Notes: a model not told the origin generated them from the sequence alone. A DNA stretch of 64,000 nt from Cloeon dipterum (GCF_949628265.1 NC_088786.1:19179681-19243680); one strand, 5' to 3'. Shown: positions 38,863 to 52,300, counted from the stretch's first letter. Program-made: numbers and translations.

Positions 38863-40370
38863 ATGCAGGTATGCATTGGCTTGAGCCTTTCTTACACTTT
38901 TCTTACTCCTTTCGACCTACTGATGGCGCAAAATCAACTCTTTTAAATAATTTTAATATTCTGTGCTATTACTTACTCACTGTTTGGTTTGAACTAATCA
39001 AATATGTATGTATATTTATATACAAGAAAGAAACACGTTTTTATGTTCGATCCAACGGTAACAATTCGCTTTCCTTCATTTTAAATTAAAACGTTTCAGC
39101 TTTCAAGTACACAAAGTGGGTTGTTTCACATAGGTAAACGTGAAGAGGAGGAATACTAATTGAAAAAATTAAAGTCACTCAACGGAACAACAAACATTAA
39201 ATTATTCAGCCTTGGCATCCTGTTTTTACGTTTCAGCTGGTCCTGGTCGTGTCGGTCGTGTGCGCGGTGATCGCTGGCGTCGAGTCATACGTCCCTCTGA
39301 GCGCTTACACCAAGATCAGCAGCACCACTGCCACCCCCTTTAGCAGGGTGGAAAATGGAACAGAGGAGGAAAAGACGAGCGAGTCACCGTGGGAGGAGAA
39401 GATCGTCTACGGCGACAACGAGATCAGCGTCAACAAGAGGGTGAACGACCGCTTTTTGGACAAAGAAGAAAAGCCTGTGGCGGCTGGCAGCAGGAACAAA
39501 CGGCAGCCGGAAATCACGCGACTGCCGTCCGAGTCGACGCAGGCGAAGAGCGCGATTGCCAATGTGGAAAGCGTAATCAGACACGTGGAGGACGTGATCG
39601 ACGAGTACAGGAACAGGGACGCCAAGAGGACCAGAACGCGGATTGAACACAGGGAGAACTCCTTCGAACTACCCTCCACGGACCGCAAAGCCAAGCAGCA
39701 AAATTTCGAGCCCGAATCGCGAATCATCAACCGCAATCCGCAGCCAGAAGTCAGCTCGCCGAACTACAGCGGATTCCGGCCCATGACCTCGATCGGCAAC
39801 CGCCTGGCCACCTACGTCAACCCCAGCCAGAACAATCCCTTTGTGACCGGCAGCCCCGCCCCCTTCGTCAGCCCCCAGCAGCAGCAACAGCAGTACTACT
39901 ACGTGCCCAGCCGGCAGCCGTACGCGGGTAGCCCCTTTTCCCAAAGCGAATTCACCTTCCCTGAGCCGCAGCGGCAGCCACAGACAGCCTACAACTTTCC
40001 CCAGCAGCGGCAGCCGCAGACAGTCTACAACTTTCCCCAACAGCCGCAGCCGCAGCCGCAACAGGTGTACTACCCGTCGTACTTCCAACCCAGCCCGCAG
40101 CCCTACTACCAGTACCAACGGAACAACTACCCCACGCAGCTTGTCACGCACCACATCCCAATTACGATAGCCATTCCCCTACCTAACCCCTTCGAGCAAC
40201 AGGTGCACGATCCTCACGCAAGCCGCAGGATCAACAGCCCCCCGTCGCAGTCGGTAGCCGTCACCGTGCAGCGGCCCTCGCAGACTCCGATTCTGGATCG
40301 CGTCCGCTCACCATCGCAATCCTCCCGGCGGCCAGCACAGTTGTCTGTCAATATTTTTAGGCAAAAGTAA
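38863..40370 (+). CDS. Secreted Q/P/Y-rich protein of unknown function, 379 residues
   Basis: Two exons: 38863-38868 (ATG CAG, then a GTATGC donor) and 39237-40370 (TAA), joined in phase 0 after a TTTCAG acceptor. The joined start MQLVLVVSVVCAVIAGVES is a good signal peptide, which supports the two-codon first exon. No known domain and no RR domain is seen. Residues 20-90 are acidic and mixed. A furin-type site RNKR is at 88-91, followed by Gln. A charged, possibly helical segment lies around 100-135. The second half is rich in Gln, Pro, Tyr and Asn, with two tandem RQPQT(A/V)YNFPQQ units (39967-40038) and polyglutamine. The tiny first exon and the position among CPR genes suggest a cuticle or matrix protein; this is inference. 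AATAAA at 40546-40551 supports transcription. Confidence 0.78.
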
Positions 40371-40545
40371 AAATCAGGCCGTACAAGGCTGTGAAATTAG
40401 GATCAGTTTTCGACACACACCTAGGGTTGGGGAATTTTTTAAATAAGATAAATTTTTGTTAATTAGACTAAATCCGTGCTCAAAAATACATCAGTTTTGA
40501 ATTCACAACCCTGAAAATAACACATAAAGTCCGTTTTTGTGTGGA

Positions 40546-40551
40546 AATAAA
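40546..40551 (+). promoter_or_regulatory. Polyadenylation signal of the Q/P/Y-rich gene
   Basis: AATAAA lies 176 bp after the stop codon. Confidence 0.65.
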
Positions 40552-41236
40552 ACTCCAGAAAACACAATAGAGATATTACCGCGAGTTTCAAGCATGAAAA
40601 CCTGAATTACATTTATTTTTAAGGACCAAAATCTTAATTGTTCAGCTCTTTAGTGTATTAGAGATTAAATAGGTCTGATTCTCAGGACTAAGCATATCAA
40701 AATTAGAAATGGTTTTAATCTTAGAAATATAAGTGGATTTGTTGAAGTTATTGTTTTTAAATAGTTTACTACTGATTGACAATGAAACCCATTTATGTTT
40801 GCCTTTGAAATATTCTGTTCACATTGAAACAATAAAATTTCAAGAGCATGTTGATCACGTTGTTTGCTTATTTTCACATCCTGTACAAAACAATGAGTTA
40901 TGAAAGAAATCCGCGCGATTGACCCGATTGAGGCAATCGGCTTAAAGACAAAGTTGCGCGCGAAAAATGCGTCTCACTGATGGTGCGAAAATAATTTCTA
41001 CTTCCTGAAATCGTGGCCCTGGCCTTTGGGCTGTTTTGGCCGCACCTATTGGGCCACACGGAGCTCTCCGCGCGCACTTTCTTATTCCTCTGCTCAATTG
41101 AACGAACGCAAATGAATCTAGGCCGGCGTTGCGCAAGCTGAGTGAGATGCTGGCTGCCTTCCACGCGGCGGCCCCGCCAGAGCCGAAGCCAGAGATGAGA
41201 TAATCGCGACCGATCCTCCGTGCCGGGCGGCTACAG

Positions 41237-41773
41237 GTGCTTTTGTTGTACTTAGCATTTCTAACAAGTGTAAGTGCAGCTCACAGTAATTACTTTGGAG
41301 CAGGAAGGTGCACCGCAAAGCAGTTCCTTCTTGTTGTGATTCAGTTTTATAATTGCGCTTTTACAATCGAGAGTGTTTCCGCGCCGAGAAATTCCTGCTG
41401 TGAACTGTCCACGCCGGTTAGCGATCTCAATTTTCGTTGCGTCAGCTCTGCAGTCTGCAGCGGGGTGAACTCAACAGCAAGAGGAAGTCTGCTCATTGGA
41501 AAGCACGTCGATCAGCAAGCCACTCAACGAAGAAGCTGGATTTTCAGTCGTTGCCGCTTAGACCATCAAGATAATTTATGGCCCAACGTGGAATTTTCTT
41601 ATTTAAATGCGAACACCTCTGAAGTGCTGTTAGTTGCGAAAATAACAGCTCCTTGGAATTTAATGGCTGATATTTCTAAGTTAAAAAATTGTCATTTTTA
41701 CTGGTCGTTTTCAGAGATTAAAATGTCGATTTTAAATAGGTTAGCCCACGTGAGCAATTGGACGGGTTTTTGA
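41237..41773 (+). CDS. Candidate exon of a secreted Cys-containing protein, unrecognised
   Basis: A 179-codon open stretch follows a possible acceptor (GGCTACAG) and has no in-frame ATG near its start; an in-frame TAA at 41201 blocks upstream extension. If a real exon, it must be spliced to an upstream start, as in the neighbouring cuticle genes. It begins VLLLYLAFLTSVSA, a good signal-peptide core. It then has seven or more Cys and three N-glycosylation sequons (NST, NTS, NWT), ending NWTGF-stop. AATAAA follows at 41921-41926. No family is recognised. The weak polypyrimidine tract, ordinary base composition and a GTAAGT inside the start make a chance frame quite possible. Confidence 0.3.
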   Translation: MLLLYLAFLTSVSAAHSNYFGAGRCTAKQFLLVVIQFYNCAFTIESVSAPRNSCCELSTPVSDLNFRCVSSAVCSGVNSTARGSLLIGKHVDQQATQRRSWIFSRCRLDHQDNLWPNVEFSYLNANTSEVLLVAKITAPWNLMADISKLKNCHFYWSFSEIKMSILNRLAHVSNWTGF

Positions 41774-42038
41774 GGCATTGGGAATTTTGACTGAAACCAA
41801 GTTTTCCTGAAAGTATACTAATAGGTCATGGGAATCGATGCTGGAGATCCAAAAAATCAACTAGAAATAAATAATCCTATATTTAAAGATAAAAAATATA
41901 ACAAAAGATGAAAATACAAAAATAAATTTTATTTCACTGTCAAAATTATAGGCACTATCAAAATAGTGAAACACCGCTCATTAGCTGCGTGGAGTCTAAT
42001 GAAAAGGTGGCGTGGCACAATATGCTTGCGTCACCCTA

Positions 42039-42059
42039 GTGTGTGTGTGTGTGTGTGTG
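42039..42059. repeat. (GT)n microsatellite
   Basis: About ten uninterrupted GT units. Confidence 0.9.
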
Positions 42060-44036
42060 CGTCGGTCGACCTGATACAATTAAGATCGGCGTGGCGGCAC
42101 TTGGCGACTCGTCCGCTTTCTCGCTCGACCATTTCAGGCAGCCGGAAACTGCGAAAGCCGCGCTGAGATCTTTTCTGTTTCTCTATTAAAAGGGTCCGAT
42201 ATTATTGCGAGACAAACACACTGGACCGGCCTGGAGTGGACACACCTGCCCGCATTTACACAACTGCTCGAAATAATTTGTATGTGTGCACGAGACGCGA
42301 CCTTTTTCGTTTCTCATCACGACATGCTCGGAATGCGAAGGGACCTTTTAACGATGAATTAATTGCCTCCACGCGTCTAGTTGCAAATTAAGAATTTGAA
42401 CTCTACTTTTGCGACACGCTCAGAGCAACTTTTACAAATATTTGCACCGGCATAAATCAGGCTTGCGTAATGACAGAGCATTAAGGTTTAGGCAGTGGCT
42501 AAAAAATAAAATACAGTGCAGATCGTAAATCACAACAGCGCCGGGCCCAAAACACATTGTTTCACCGTTAATGTGTATGTGTGTGCGTATCGTAAAAAGA
42601 GAAATTGCCAGCGCGTGCCGTTCATCTCCATTTTATGCATTTTTCGCTGGTCTATTGAGTAGTGTTCATCGCAGGACGAAATCAAGAGCGGCCGCCGCGT
42701 CGATTTGCAACAAGTAGGAGTTTCTCTTCGCTCCATGAAAAAGGGTTTGGGAAGTCCTACACGTACTGAAGAAAAACGTGTTCGCATAAAATGCTGACCA
42801 GAGTGCTGCACGTTCGGCCGAATTAGAACACGTATATGATTCAGAATAAATGCATTTGCTTAATTTAAAATTAATTTAATATTCGTGTAATTGGGAACAT
42901 TTTATTTAAAATTAGCAACCACAATCAGCTGAAATTATAGAAAGATACCAGGGAAAAATATGTAAATATTCTCACGTATCATAAATTCAAGTTCAGTAAG
43001 AAGCCTTTTATGAATTGAGCAGTTTTCTTGCATCCATTAGCAATGTATTATTAAACTTATTTTCAGTTACTACTATCGAAAGTGCATTTTGAAGATCTAT
43101 TAGAACAAAACATAATTGAGCATTTTGTAAAAGATTTTCAAATAGATGAATTTGATTTTAAAGTATTTCAAGTAATGCTACAGTAAGTTGTTAAAAACAT
43201 CAAATTTTTTGTTTGTTAACATCAGTGTTTATTAAGTACAGGAAATGCAAGCGAGCTGCAGTTTCATTTTACACAACACTCAGATCGATCACAGGAGTAT
43301 CAGTTTGAATGGAAACAGAAGGTAAAAAAATAAGAAGCGCTCTCGCGCCTGCTAAAATCACTGACGGTGAGATATGAAATTGCAAACGAGTGTATCAGCT
43401 TTCTGAAATCGCATCTGCTCTTGAGATTTAGAATCGCGCGCAGTGAAATCCACCGTGTGTTTTGTCCCCGTGCTCAACACATAGAAAAAATAAAAAGGAA
43501 AAGTGTGAATAGAACAGGATGGAGAGAAACGTGGGCAGATATTCGCACTCTAATAAGCGGCGCGGCGCCTTCTGCTCGTTTTGACGCAATTATTATGCAC
43601 GAAAGAGCCGCTCTCGAACATGAATTTAACGCTGCGCTTAGATGAAAGCTTTTAACGCTTTTTACTCCCAACTTATCAAGATTACACAGGCGCCATTTTT
43701 GTACTATCATAGCTCGGCGTGCGCATAATATCTTCTTTAATTATTATGCAAACAAGCTAATTAATTGATGGAATTCCGCTAGTGGCGAACTCCTTTCCAC
43801 TCTCGCTGACGCGGGCAGCACGTGAGTGAGTAATTAATTTCATGAATTTAATTATCTCGATGCACACACTGCGACCGTATTATAGTTTCTCTTTCTGTGC
43901 TATTCAAATGAGATGACCAATGCAAATGCTAATTTGCTGATTAGAACTGTAATAGCTGCATGCGTTCACCTTAGGATATTATAATAGTAAGACATCTAGA
44001 GACACATTTTTATGAACGATTTTATTGTCATTTTGC

Positions 44037-44330
44037 AACGAGAATCAATAAACATTACAACACTAAGTCTGAATGTCGAGACTCTGGAATATGTATAGTT
44101 TAAGTGAATTAAAAGACCTACAAGTAGAAAATGAAAGTAAGAGAAAGAACTAAAAAAACAGAGATCTAGATGGTTTATTCCAAGCAATTATCTTCCACTG
44201 GAAAAAAATAACGTTTTCGAGGGCTTTCAAATTTTAAACGAAATTACTGATTTTTTGTGAAACTGTTCGTATCGGAAATCGCAAACCTAATGAAATGCTT
44301 ATAATCAACTTTGATTTGTATTAGGCAATA
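44037..44330. repeat. Dispersed repeat, second copy without the MITE
   Basis: It matches 30027-30300 in order and orientation, including AGAATCAATAAACATTACAA, GTAAGAGAAAGAACTAAAAA, CAGAGATCTAGATGG and TTTCAAATTTTAAACGAA, with small indels. Where the 30 kb copy carries the inverted-repeat element, this copy runs straight on (ATGCTTATAATCAACTTTG). Confidence 0.7.
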
Positions 44331-47300
44331 CAATAGCAACCCTCTACACTCTAAAATACCGTAATAAAAAATAATTCCTTTTTGCGCCATTTTAAGTGTA
44401 CTAACAAATGTTAGCGGTCTTTGCAGGTAACAAGTAGAATTTTTAACATTTTTATTAGTTATGGATGTTCAATAAATTATTTAATTTGATTTTCAAATGG
44501 CTCAAAACTCTTAAAACTGCACGATTTGTGCTCATTTGATGTTAATTCTAAACGCTACTTCCTCGATCACGAAATATTCTGGCTGTATAGAGATTTCTAA
44601 ACACTTGCAATTTTAAAGAATGTCCTCTATTTCAATTTTAATTTCGATTCTTGCATTCCAATTCATACCTGATGCAACATTTAATTGAATTGGCTGCTCA
44701 GTGTCCAATAAGAAAAAAAATAAACAAGTATGACCTAGTACGTAAACTCGCAGTATCATTTCCTCATCGCATCAGTCGTTACACCAGTTGCTCCAAACAA
44801 AGAGGCGATTGTCAACTAACTGCTGAATGCGTCATCCGATTGTCTCCAATTTTACAGCGTGCACGCCGCTCCGGTCCGCAAATTACATAACAAGAATCGA
44901 GTCTAGTCGCTTATTACGAGTCTCTCCCTCTCGAACAGATCACAGGCCAAACAAGGCTCATTGTTTTCACTGGAGGCGAGCAGCAGCCGGCGGCGGGTCA
45001 TTCTGCTCTGGATATTTCCGCGATCAGGCGCGGCAGTCAGCATCTCGCGGCACGGCGGCATTAATGAATCCGAGCGCGGTGATGTAATCGCCTCTGCACT
45101 CGCCGCCTTTTTCAAACTCAAGCAGAAGGATCGAAGGAAAGTGCGAGCGAGCGACACAAAGTGTCTAAGCCCGCCGATCGGTCCACTTTCTCAAACTAGT
45201 TTTCTCCGATGCGATATGACAGCGTGCGTAAATACGTACACATGTCGGCTGAGACTCTATGTGCGCCTAGAAAAGGGTTCATTCAGTCTGCGAGCTGTGT
45301 GCGTGTGGTGACAAACGGTGGTTGCGATTTTTGCGTAAGACGCGGACGCGCACTCAACCCACACGTGGTGCTCTCGTTGGTATTCACTTTGTGGGAAATT
45401 AATCTGGTTTCGTGTTAGGAAAGCTAGTCAAATAGAAAAAACTCGATCGGAACATCTGGTGGTAATATTTTATAAAGTCGGTTTCTCCTCATGCTAATTT
45501 ACATCTGATATAAAAATGTTTTAAAATGATAAGCTTTTTATTACAATTTTACAGCATTTAAACAATATTTAGGGATTTCAGGAAAAAAACTAGGTCAGCA
45601 TTGTGATATTGATTTTAATAAGAAAATCTTATTTAATCCTCTTCAAATCAGAATTTTTCCACATTTTAAAATAAAATTTGCGGAAATGAGCCTCTATAAA
45701 AAAAAATTTTATTTCAGACTTTGGCCACCCTTCATTGTTTAGGGTTGTGCAAATAAAATAAAAATTTTCAGAGTAGGACACTTGGGAATTTTACATTTGT
45801 GCCTTTTTTTATTTTTCAGCAACTCAACATCTTATTTTTTAATATCCCACGAGCCACACCCTCTTCAAATATGCACTGTACGCAAGGGAATCCGATGAAC
45901 TTTAGGGAAGTTTATTGATGAGGGAAAACGCTTTGGTACGTCTCCCTGTAAACAAGATTGACAAGTATATCCTTTTAAAGTTTTATCCAGTCCTTAATCA
46001 GTTGCACAAGACTGGAAGCACTCATTATCTCTTCTCGACATCCTTGTGGAGGAAAAAGTAGTTTCCGATCAATCAAGCACACCCTTGCAATCAAATCCGC
46101 GCAGAAAAAACAACAGAGACACTCAAGCTGAAAGCAAGGAATTCGAGAAAAGTAAGAGTTCGTCTGCTATGATCGTTCCGTAAATTATGTATGCAGTGCA
46201 AGGTGAAATGTAATTAGATATTCCCAGCGATGCGAGCGCACAGACTGCACCGCGCCTCGCTCGCTTCCACCGCTCCGAGACTTCGTCCAACACACATTTT
46301 GTACTTAACAAATGTGCCCCACTCGATGCATGGAGATATATTTAGATATGCAGAGCAAGTGTGAATAATTTCTCGTCGGCGTGCGTGGCTCGCGGGAAAG
46401 CTGCGCGATGCGACAATTTCGCCGCGACGTGCACCTCGCTGTTCATATATGCAAATTGAAAAATTGCTGCCGCGCTAATCTCGGAGCAAGCGAGTGCCTT
46501 TGCCGGCAATTTGCCCGAAATTTGAGTGCCACGAGAAGGAGGAAAAAGAAAAGCAGGGCCCGCTCTCGTCGTGACTGAACTGATGGGCTGCTTCGTTTTG
46601 TTTTGGTTTCGACTCCCGAGGGAAACCGCATCTGCCAGCGATGTCACGACTTTGGAACAGGAAATCCTTGCATCCGAGTCACAAAATAATTAATAATTAG
46701 ATTTTAAATAATTTAACGAATAAAAAAACTAGTCTGTTTGATCATGCTTATGCAAAGAAGTTAAAGATAAATTTTAAAACTGTCCATATTTTGAAAATAA
46801 AAATTTTAAGAGATTTCAAGCTGGTATAAATTCCTGAAAAGTGGACTGATTTAAACTTTAAATTTTCTAATCTGATTTGCGATACTTTTGCAAATTTTGA
46901 TTATTCTTAAATTGTGATTTTTCCACAATTTTGGCTCAAAAGTGTGTTCTGGGAAAATCACGAGAAAAAAATTTAGCGGCTTAAATTAAGGTAGAATTTT
47001 AATTTTTTTCTGAATATTTTTCAAGAATCGGGCTTTGCTGAGCTATTTTAATTTTTCGGACTGCAAGTACGAGCCCATTTTTAATATAATTTTCAGGGGA
47101 ATTTGGGACACAAAAATTTTGCACGACCTTAATTTTGGTCTTGACAACTATATCAAAATGAACAAAGAATAAGAAAGCATTCAATTCCGAGAAACCGATT
47201 GAAATGAATTAAGACAAGTATTTTTCTGATGAATCATCATCGCTGGAATGAAAACAAAATCGAGAGCGCGTAATTGAGACGAAAAAGGCGACCACTTTCG

Positions 47301-49227
47301 TCCTTAGAAGAAATTCGCTTGCATCACTGTCCGCGGGAGACTTGAACTCGCGGGTTGCATACCGGCCCGTGGCATACACACGTCAATTTGCTTGTATGTC
47401 GGATCAAGCGAGAGAGAAAACACGAGTGCGAGCGGTGCCAACCGCAGAGTTGCCATGACCTGGGTCGCCGCCCGTTCATATTTTATCCGCTTGTGCATTG
47501 TTGTACACACTTTGGCGTACACAGAAAGTGAACCGATTCATTCCTCTTATCGCCGCCAATCTCTCTCGGCTTGGCGGCAGTTATATATATTTTATTTTAA
47601 TTGCAGCGTGGGAATTTCGACGCTCGGCTCATTCGTTTGTTTGGTCTCTCGCTCGAGCATTGTTACAGCCTTTGCAAATATGCTGCAGATCGAAAGTCAC
47701 AATTCAGAAGGTTGCTTTCGGGAGCCGCATATTTGCTGGCTCGAGTTGCTCTATGTGCACCGTTAAAAAGTGTTTTCTCGCTTTCAACGTCACGTGAATG
47801 ATTCCTGCCAGCTCTTTCCCTGTGTGTGAAACTGAATTCGATCTTAACACACTTCATTTGTGCTAAATAGAGCCATATATTTCACTACATTCAATTATGA
47901 CTAAGGGAAATTATTGCACACATCACGCGAAAAGTCCACGAATTCCGTCTTAACACTCGCCGCCCGGAATAATAAACAAAAACACAAGCAGCGAGTCACG
48001 CGCGTGAATGGAATGAATATTTCATTCTAACCAAAACCATTTTTTGCCCCGCCAGCGCGTGCAATGCATCCGGCTCCTTAAAGATTAAATTGAATGAATC
48101 ATTGAACGAAGGCTGAAGGTAAACGCAATATCGAGATCACACATTCCTGCTCTTGAACAACCGGAGCGGTCAGTTTATGACTCAAATCTATGGAAACGTG
48201 CAGAAGCGATTTCCCCTTGTCCGTTTAAGCAAGTGAAAGAATTTGCATGCCTTCTAAATGGAGAAATTTTGGCCCTCGAGCGCGTCCGAACGAGAGCGAT
48301 TTATATGTGTATATGTTTTGAAAAGCTCAATTTGCGGTTCTAAGTATTCTGACCGCGCCGACGATTTTAATCTTGACCGATTTATTTCATAACTAAGCGC
48401 CGTGCGCGGATTATGAATTCAAATTGAGCCCTCTGGAGTGACACAATTAGGCAAATTAACCGCTTTTGTATTGGTTCAAAATCTACAGCCAAGGGGAATT
48501 TTCACAAATGAGCCATCGTCTGTGGTTTTATGATGGAATCATTATTAATATTAAGAAAAATAGGCGTTTTTGCAATGGAAATAATTGATTTTCAAGGGCT
48601 CAGACTAACCGCACAGCTTGCATAATTTTTTTCGGCATTTACTGCGAGTGCCAAACTGTGGTAAATAATTTCCTCTATTCACCTTAGAAGGCCGAATTAA
48701 AAAAATAGTAACTGACAAAAAGTTCCAATACTAAAAGTAATAAAAAGTAATAAGTCACATTACTTTGCCTTGATTGAGGAAAGTCTTCTTTTCTATCAAT
48801 TTTATAACTGCCAATAAAGAAACAAAACTAGCCATTTTGCGGTTTAAATAGCAGAGAGAACGGATATTTCAGACTTGAAGTACATTAATAATCTAGAAAA
48901 CCGTAGAAAACAAAGGTTTCTATTGATAAAAGCTTACATTTAGAGTTTAAGGTGTCAGAAGGTTTGCTGTTAGCCGCAGATATGCAATAAAAATCGTGGT
49001 TTTGATCATGCACGCGGACAAAAATAAACACGAACTGTAAAAAGTGCGGCAGCAGAGCGAGTCCAGACGCTTACGGCCAATTAACGCAGCTCGTAATTAA
49101 ATTTTTGAGATTGTTTTCATTTTCAAGCGAGTGTGGTCGGAGCCTCTGCTCGTCGGCCGAATCGTGGAGCGCGGCGAGCGACTCTCAGGATCCGCTCGTG
49201 AGAGGGAGGTGGAAGGGTCGGCGAAGG

Positions 49228-49233
49228 TATAAG
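49228..49233 (+). promoter_or_regulatory. TATA box of the 49 kb cuticular gene
   Basis: TATAAG in a GC-rich context (GCGAAGGTATAAGACGGG), 114 bp before the ATG. An initiator-like TCACAA about 30 bp downstream (near 49258) fits the start site. Confidence 0.7.
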
Positions 49234-49341
49234 ACGGGGCGGCGGGCAGCGCTCGCGTCACAATTACTAACACACGTACAAGTGAGCAGTGCGTCTCCTG
49301 TCCGTCGATCCAAAGGACACACACTCTTTCACATTGGCAAT

Positions 49342-52300
49342 ATGGCCAAGTTGCAGATCGTAAGTAGAAACATTTTAATTTGTGTAGCTAAAAAATTGTA
49401 TTTATTTGTAGATGTATCATTTCTTTTAATTATTAGTCGTGATTAAATGTTATTTTTCGAAAAGAGGAGGAGGCATGGGCACAAATCTTTTAGCATTTTT
49501 ATTATGATTTTCATTAAAAATGTTTTTTGCTATACAAAAAGGCAGTGGTAATTTTTTTAAGCGATATTTTCAATATATCATGATTTTGTTCATAGAAATG
49601 CTATGTTACTTTAAGCGTCCAAGTTAACGCTAACCTCGATTTCAAATCCATATTGTCGCCAGCTGACATGTAGTTATTCCTATCCTTTTCTCGTCCACTT
49701 TCCTCCAGCAATTTCATCTCTCGCGAAATCTCGAGTCAGCTGCAATGTCCGACGCTGCACAAGTTAATTGCCGTTGTCATCCTTTCTCTCTGTGCGGATA
49801 ATTTCTCTCTAAAGTGGGGCGAAACTCAAAATATATTATTATTACTTACTTATCATCTGGCGAACAACCGGATCGACTACTATTCAACGAACTAGTCATG
49901 CTGCGATTGCAATTTCCAATTAGTGCACGGCTTTCGGCTGCGCAAGTGTCTGAGGACCAATTTCTCCTGATATGATTCTCACACACTTGCTCGATTCGAT
50001 TTGGATCCGCAGTGGGAATCTTCACGTTGCGCAATCTTGATTCGTGCACTCCGATCGTAAAATGCTAATTGCGCTTTGCTTCTCCATCTTTCTCTAGAGA
50101 GAGCATAAAAAAAGCTGAACTGCTTTCGTTTTCTTCCTACTCACACGTCGGCCGGGTGATGTAATTTTTCTCGGTGGGGTCACCACTGCCGCTGATCAGC
50201 CTCCGGCGCGATTTTAAATCATATAGATATTTTCTCAGAGGCAATTTGCCTTAGCCGATAGACTTGTTATTACATCAACAACGAAAATTATTGTTCCATC
50301 TCTCCACTTTCTTCCGTGGCAACCTTCGCTTTTTGTTTGCTTTCTGACGAGTCCTTGGTGTTTGAAATTGAAATTCAAATAATTAGACGCACCTCGTTCA
50401 CGGTGATTTCTTCTTGAGGCGTTTGAATAAACATTAGTGACATTGGGGCAGCCGAAAATTACTCTGCGTGCCGGAATTTCTCCCGAAAAAGACAGCGGCG
50501 GAGAAGAAATAATAGGAAAGAAAGGTTTGGCCGGCGCGGTCGGCGGCCAAGGTTGTAAAAAATGAAAGCACTTGCTCGTCCGTGTTAACTTTCAGCTTCT
50601 CTCTCTCGCGCGCGCCTGCACGCATTTGAGTTTATAATTACGCGGTTGTGATATCAAATAAGGAGTTGGATCGTCTCGTAATCGTGCGTTGACTTTTACT
50701 CAGCGGACACTGCGGTGGCTTCTGTTTTTGAAGAGAATTTTCCTTAGGCAACCTACTTTTCACTATTCGATTGAATCTGGTTTGCATTGTTGCTCGCGCA
50801 TAGAAAGCTCGTTACGCGTTAAACAAGTTTGATGTATATTTCAAGGCTTCGCCAGGAGAACAACGGGCACTGCTTTGATATAAATCTGTGGGTTATGCAC
50901 GTGTTAGTGGGAAAGCGATTGAATTTTTAAATGTATAGCGTGGAGAACAATTAGTTGTTTGTTGCTGCATTTATGAACTTTGATAAACGAGCTGGACACG
51001 AAAGGCCGAGCTTTGTTTAAGGCGCAATCCAAGGTGAAATCAGAAGATGAATTCGTTCCTGGGGCAACACACAAAAAGATTGATCTTCCTAATTGGACGA
51101 GGGACAATAAATCATTTATTAAATTTTGTCACGTGACCCACCTTTCTCCGAATCTAAAAGATGAATTAATTACTATTTTATTAACCGTTATCCTCTTCTT
51201 GTTTGTTCGCAGGCACTTTTAGTTTTAGCATGCGTGGCGAGTGCCGCCCTTGCGCAGCAGCGCCGCGTAGTCCGCGTGCGTCAACGTCTTCTGCCTCAGG
51301 TCGAGGAACAGCAGGAGCAACATCAGGCAGTGGCGCAGGCCCGTGCCGACCCTGAGTACAGCATCTACCACGCCGTGCCCGCCCAGGAGAGCCAGGAATA
51401 TGATGAGCAGCCGCGTCCGGTGCTGAGGCAGCAGGTTGCTCGTAACCGTGCCGAGGTGCAGCGTGCCATTGCTTCCCCCCGCACCAAGGAGGCCGCCGCC
51501 GCTAAGGAGGTCGTGCAGACCATCCGCAACTACAACACCATCAACGACGACGGCAGCTTCACCTTCGGCTACGAGGCGGCTGACGGCTCCTTCAAGGAAG
51601 AGACCAGAGGCGTCGACTGCGTCGTCCGCGGAAAGTACGGCTATATCGACCCTGACGGCAACAAAAGGGAGTTCACCTACGTCTCCGGAAACCCCTGCGA
51701 TCCTAACAACCCCGACCCTGATGAGGATGACGACCAGTCGGAAGAAGAGGAGGACTCCAACGAGAATGTACCCAAGGCTCGCCCCGTCGTCCGTCCCGCT
51801 GTCCGCCCCAACGTTGCTCGCGTCCGTCCCACTGCTCCCGCTGCTACCGCCACGCCCGTCTTCCAGAACCAATACCAGGGCCAGAGAATCGCCAGACCCA
51901 CCCCCGCCGCTGTAAGCGTCACCCCCAGACCAGTGGTCCAGCACACCGCAGGTCCCGCCGTCACCACCTTCAGTCCTGAGAACTACCCCGTCGCCGTGGC
52001 CCCCGTCGCCGTGACCCCCAATCCCATACGCACTGCTAAGCCTTTCGCTCCCGTCACTCCTTCCATCAACAGCGCTGGCTCGATCGACTTTGAGGAGGAG
52101 CTGAGCAAGTTCCAGCAGAAGGTGGTCGCCACCCCGACCCCTGCGGCTGCGACTTTCACCAGACAACCCGTCCAGGCTCAGTCGTTCGCCCCAGCCTCCA
52201 ACGCCATCCCTCTCAGGGCTTCTCCCGCCCCCGCTCCCGCTGCCAAAGCGCCCGCCGGTGCCGGAAACCCGTACTACAACTCTCAGCTCATTTTCAACCC

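Larger units (their letters stand above)
40552..49227. other. Long intergenic region
   Basis: 8.7 kb with no confident gene other than the weak candidate at 41.2 kb. It holds a GT microsatellite at 42039-42059 and the second dispersed repeat copy at 44 kb. GC-rich patches lie at 41.0-41.2, 42.0-42.8, 44.9-45.4, 46.2-46.6 and 47.3-48.1 kb. The patchy composition would suit a cis-regulatory landscape, but no named site can be supported. Confidence 0.45.

Noticed and set aside
47320-47390. A tRNA-like T-arm motif on the minus strand (GAGTTCAAGTCTC)
   Set aside because: The T stem does not pair and no A-box, anticodon arm or acceptor stem could be built around it.
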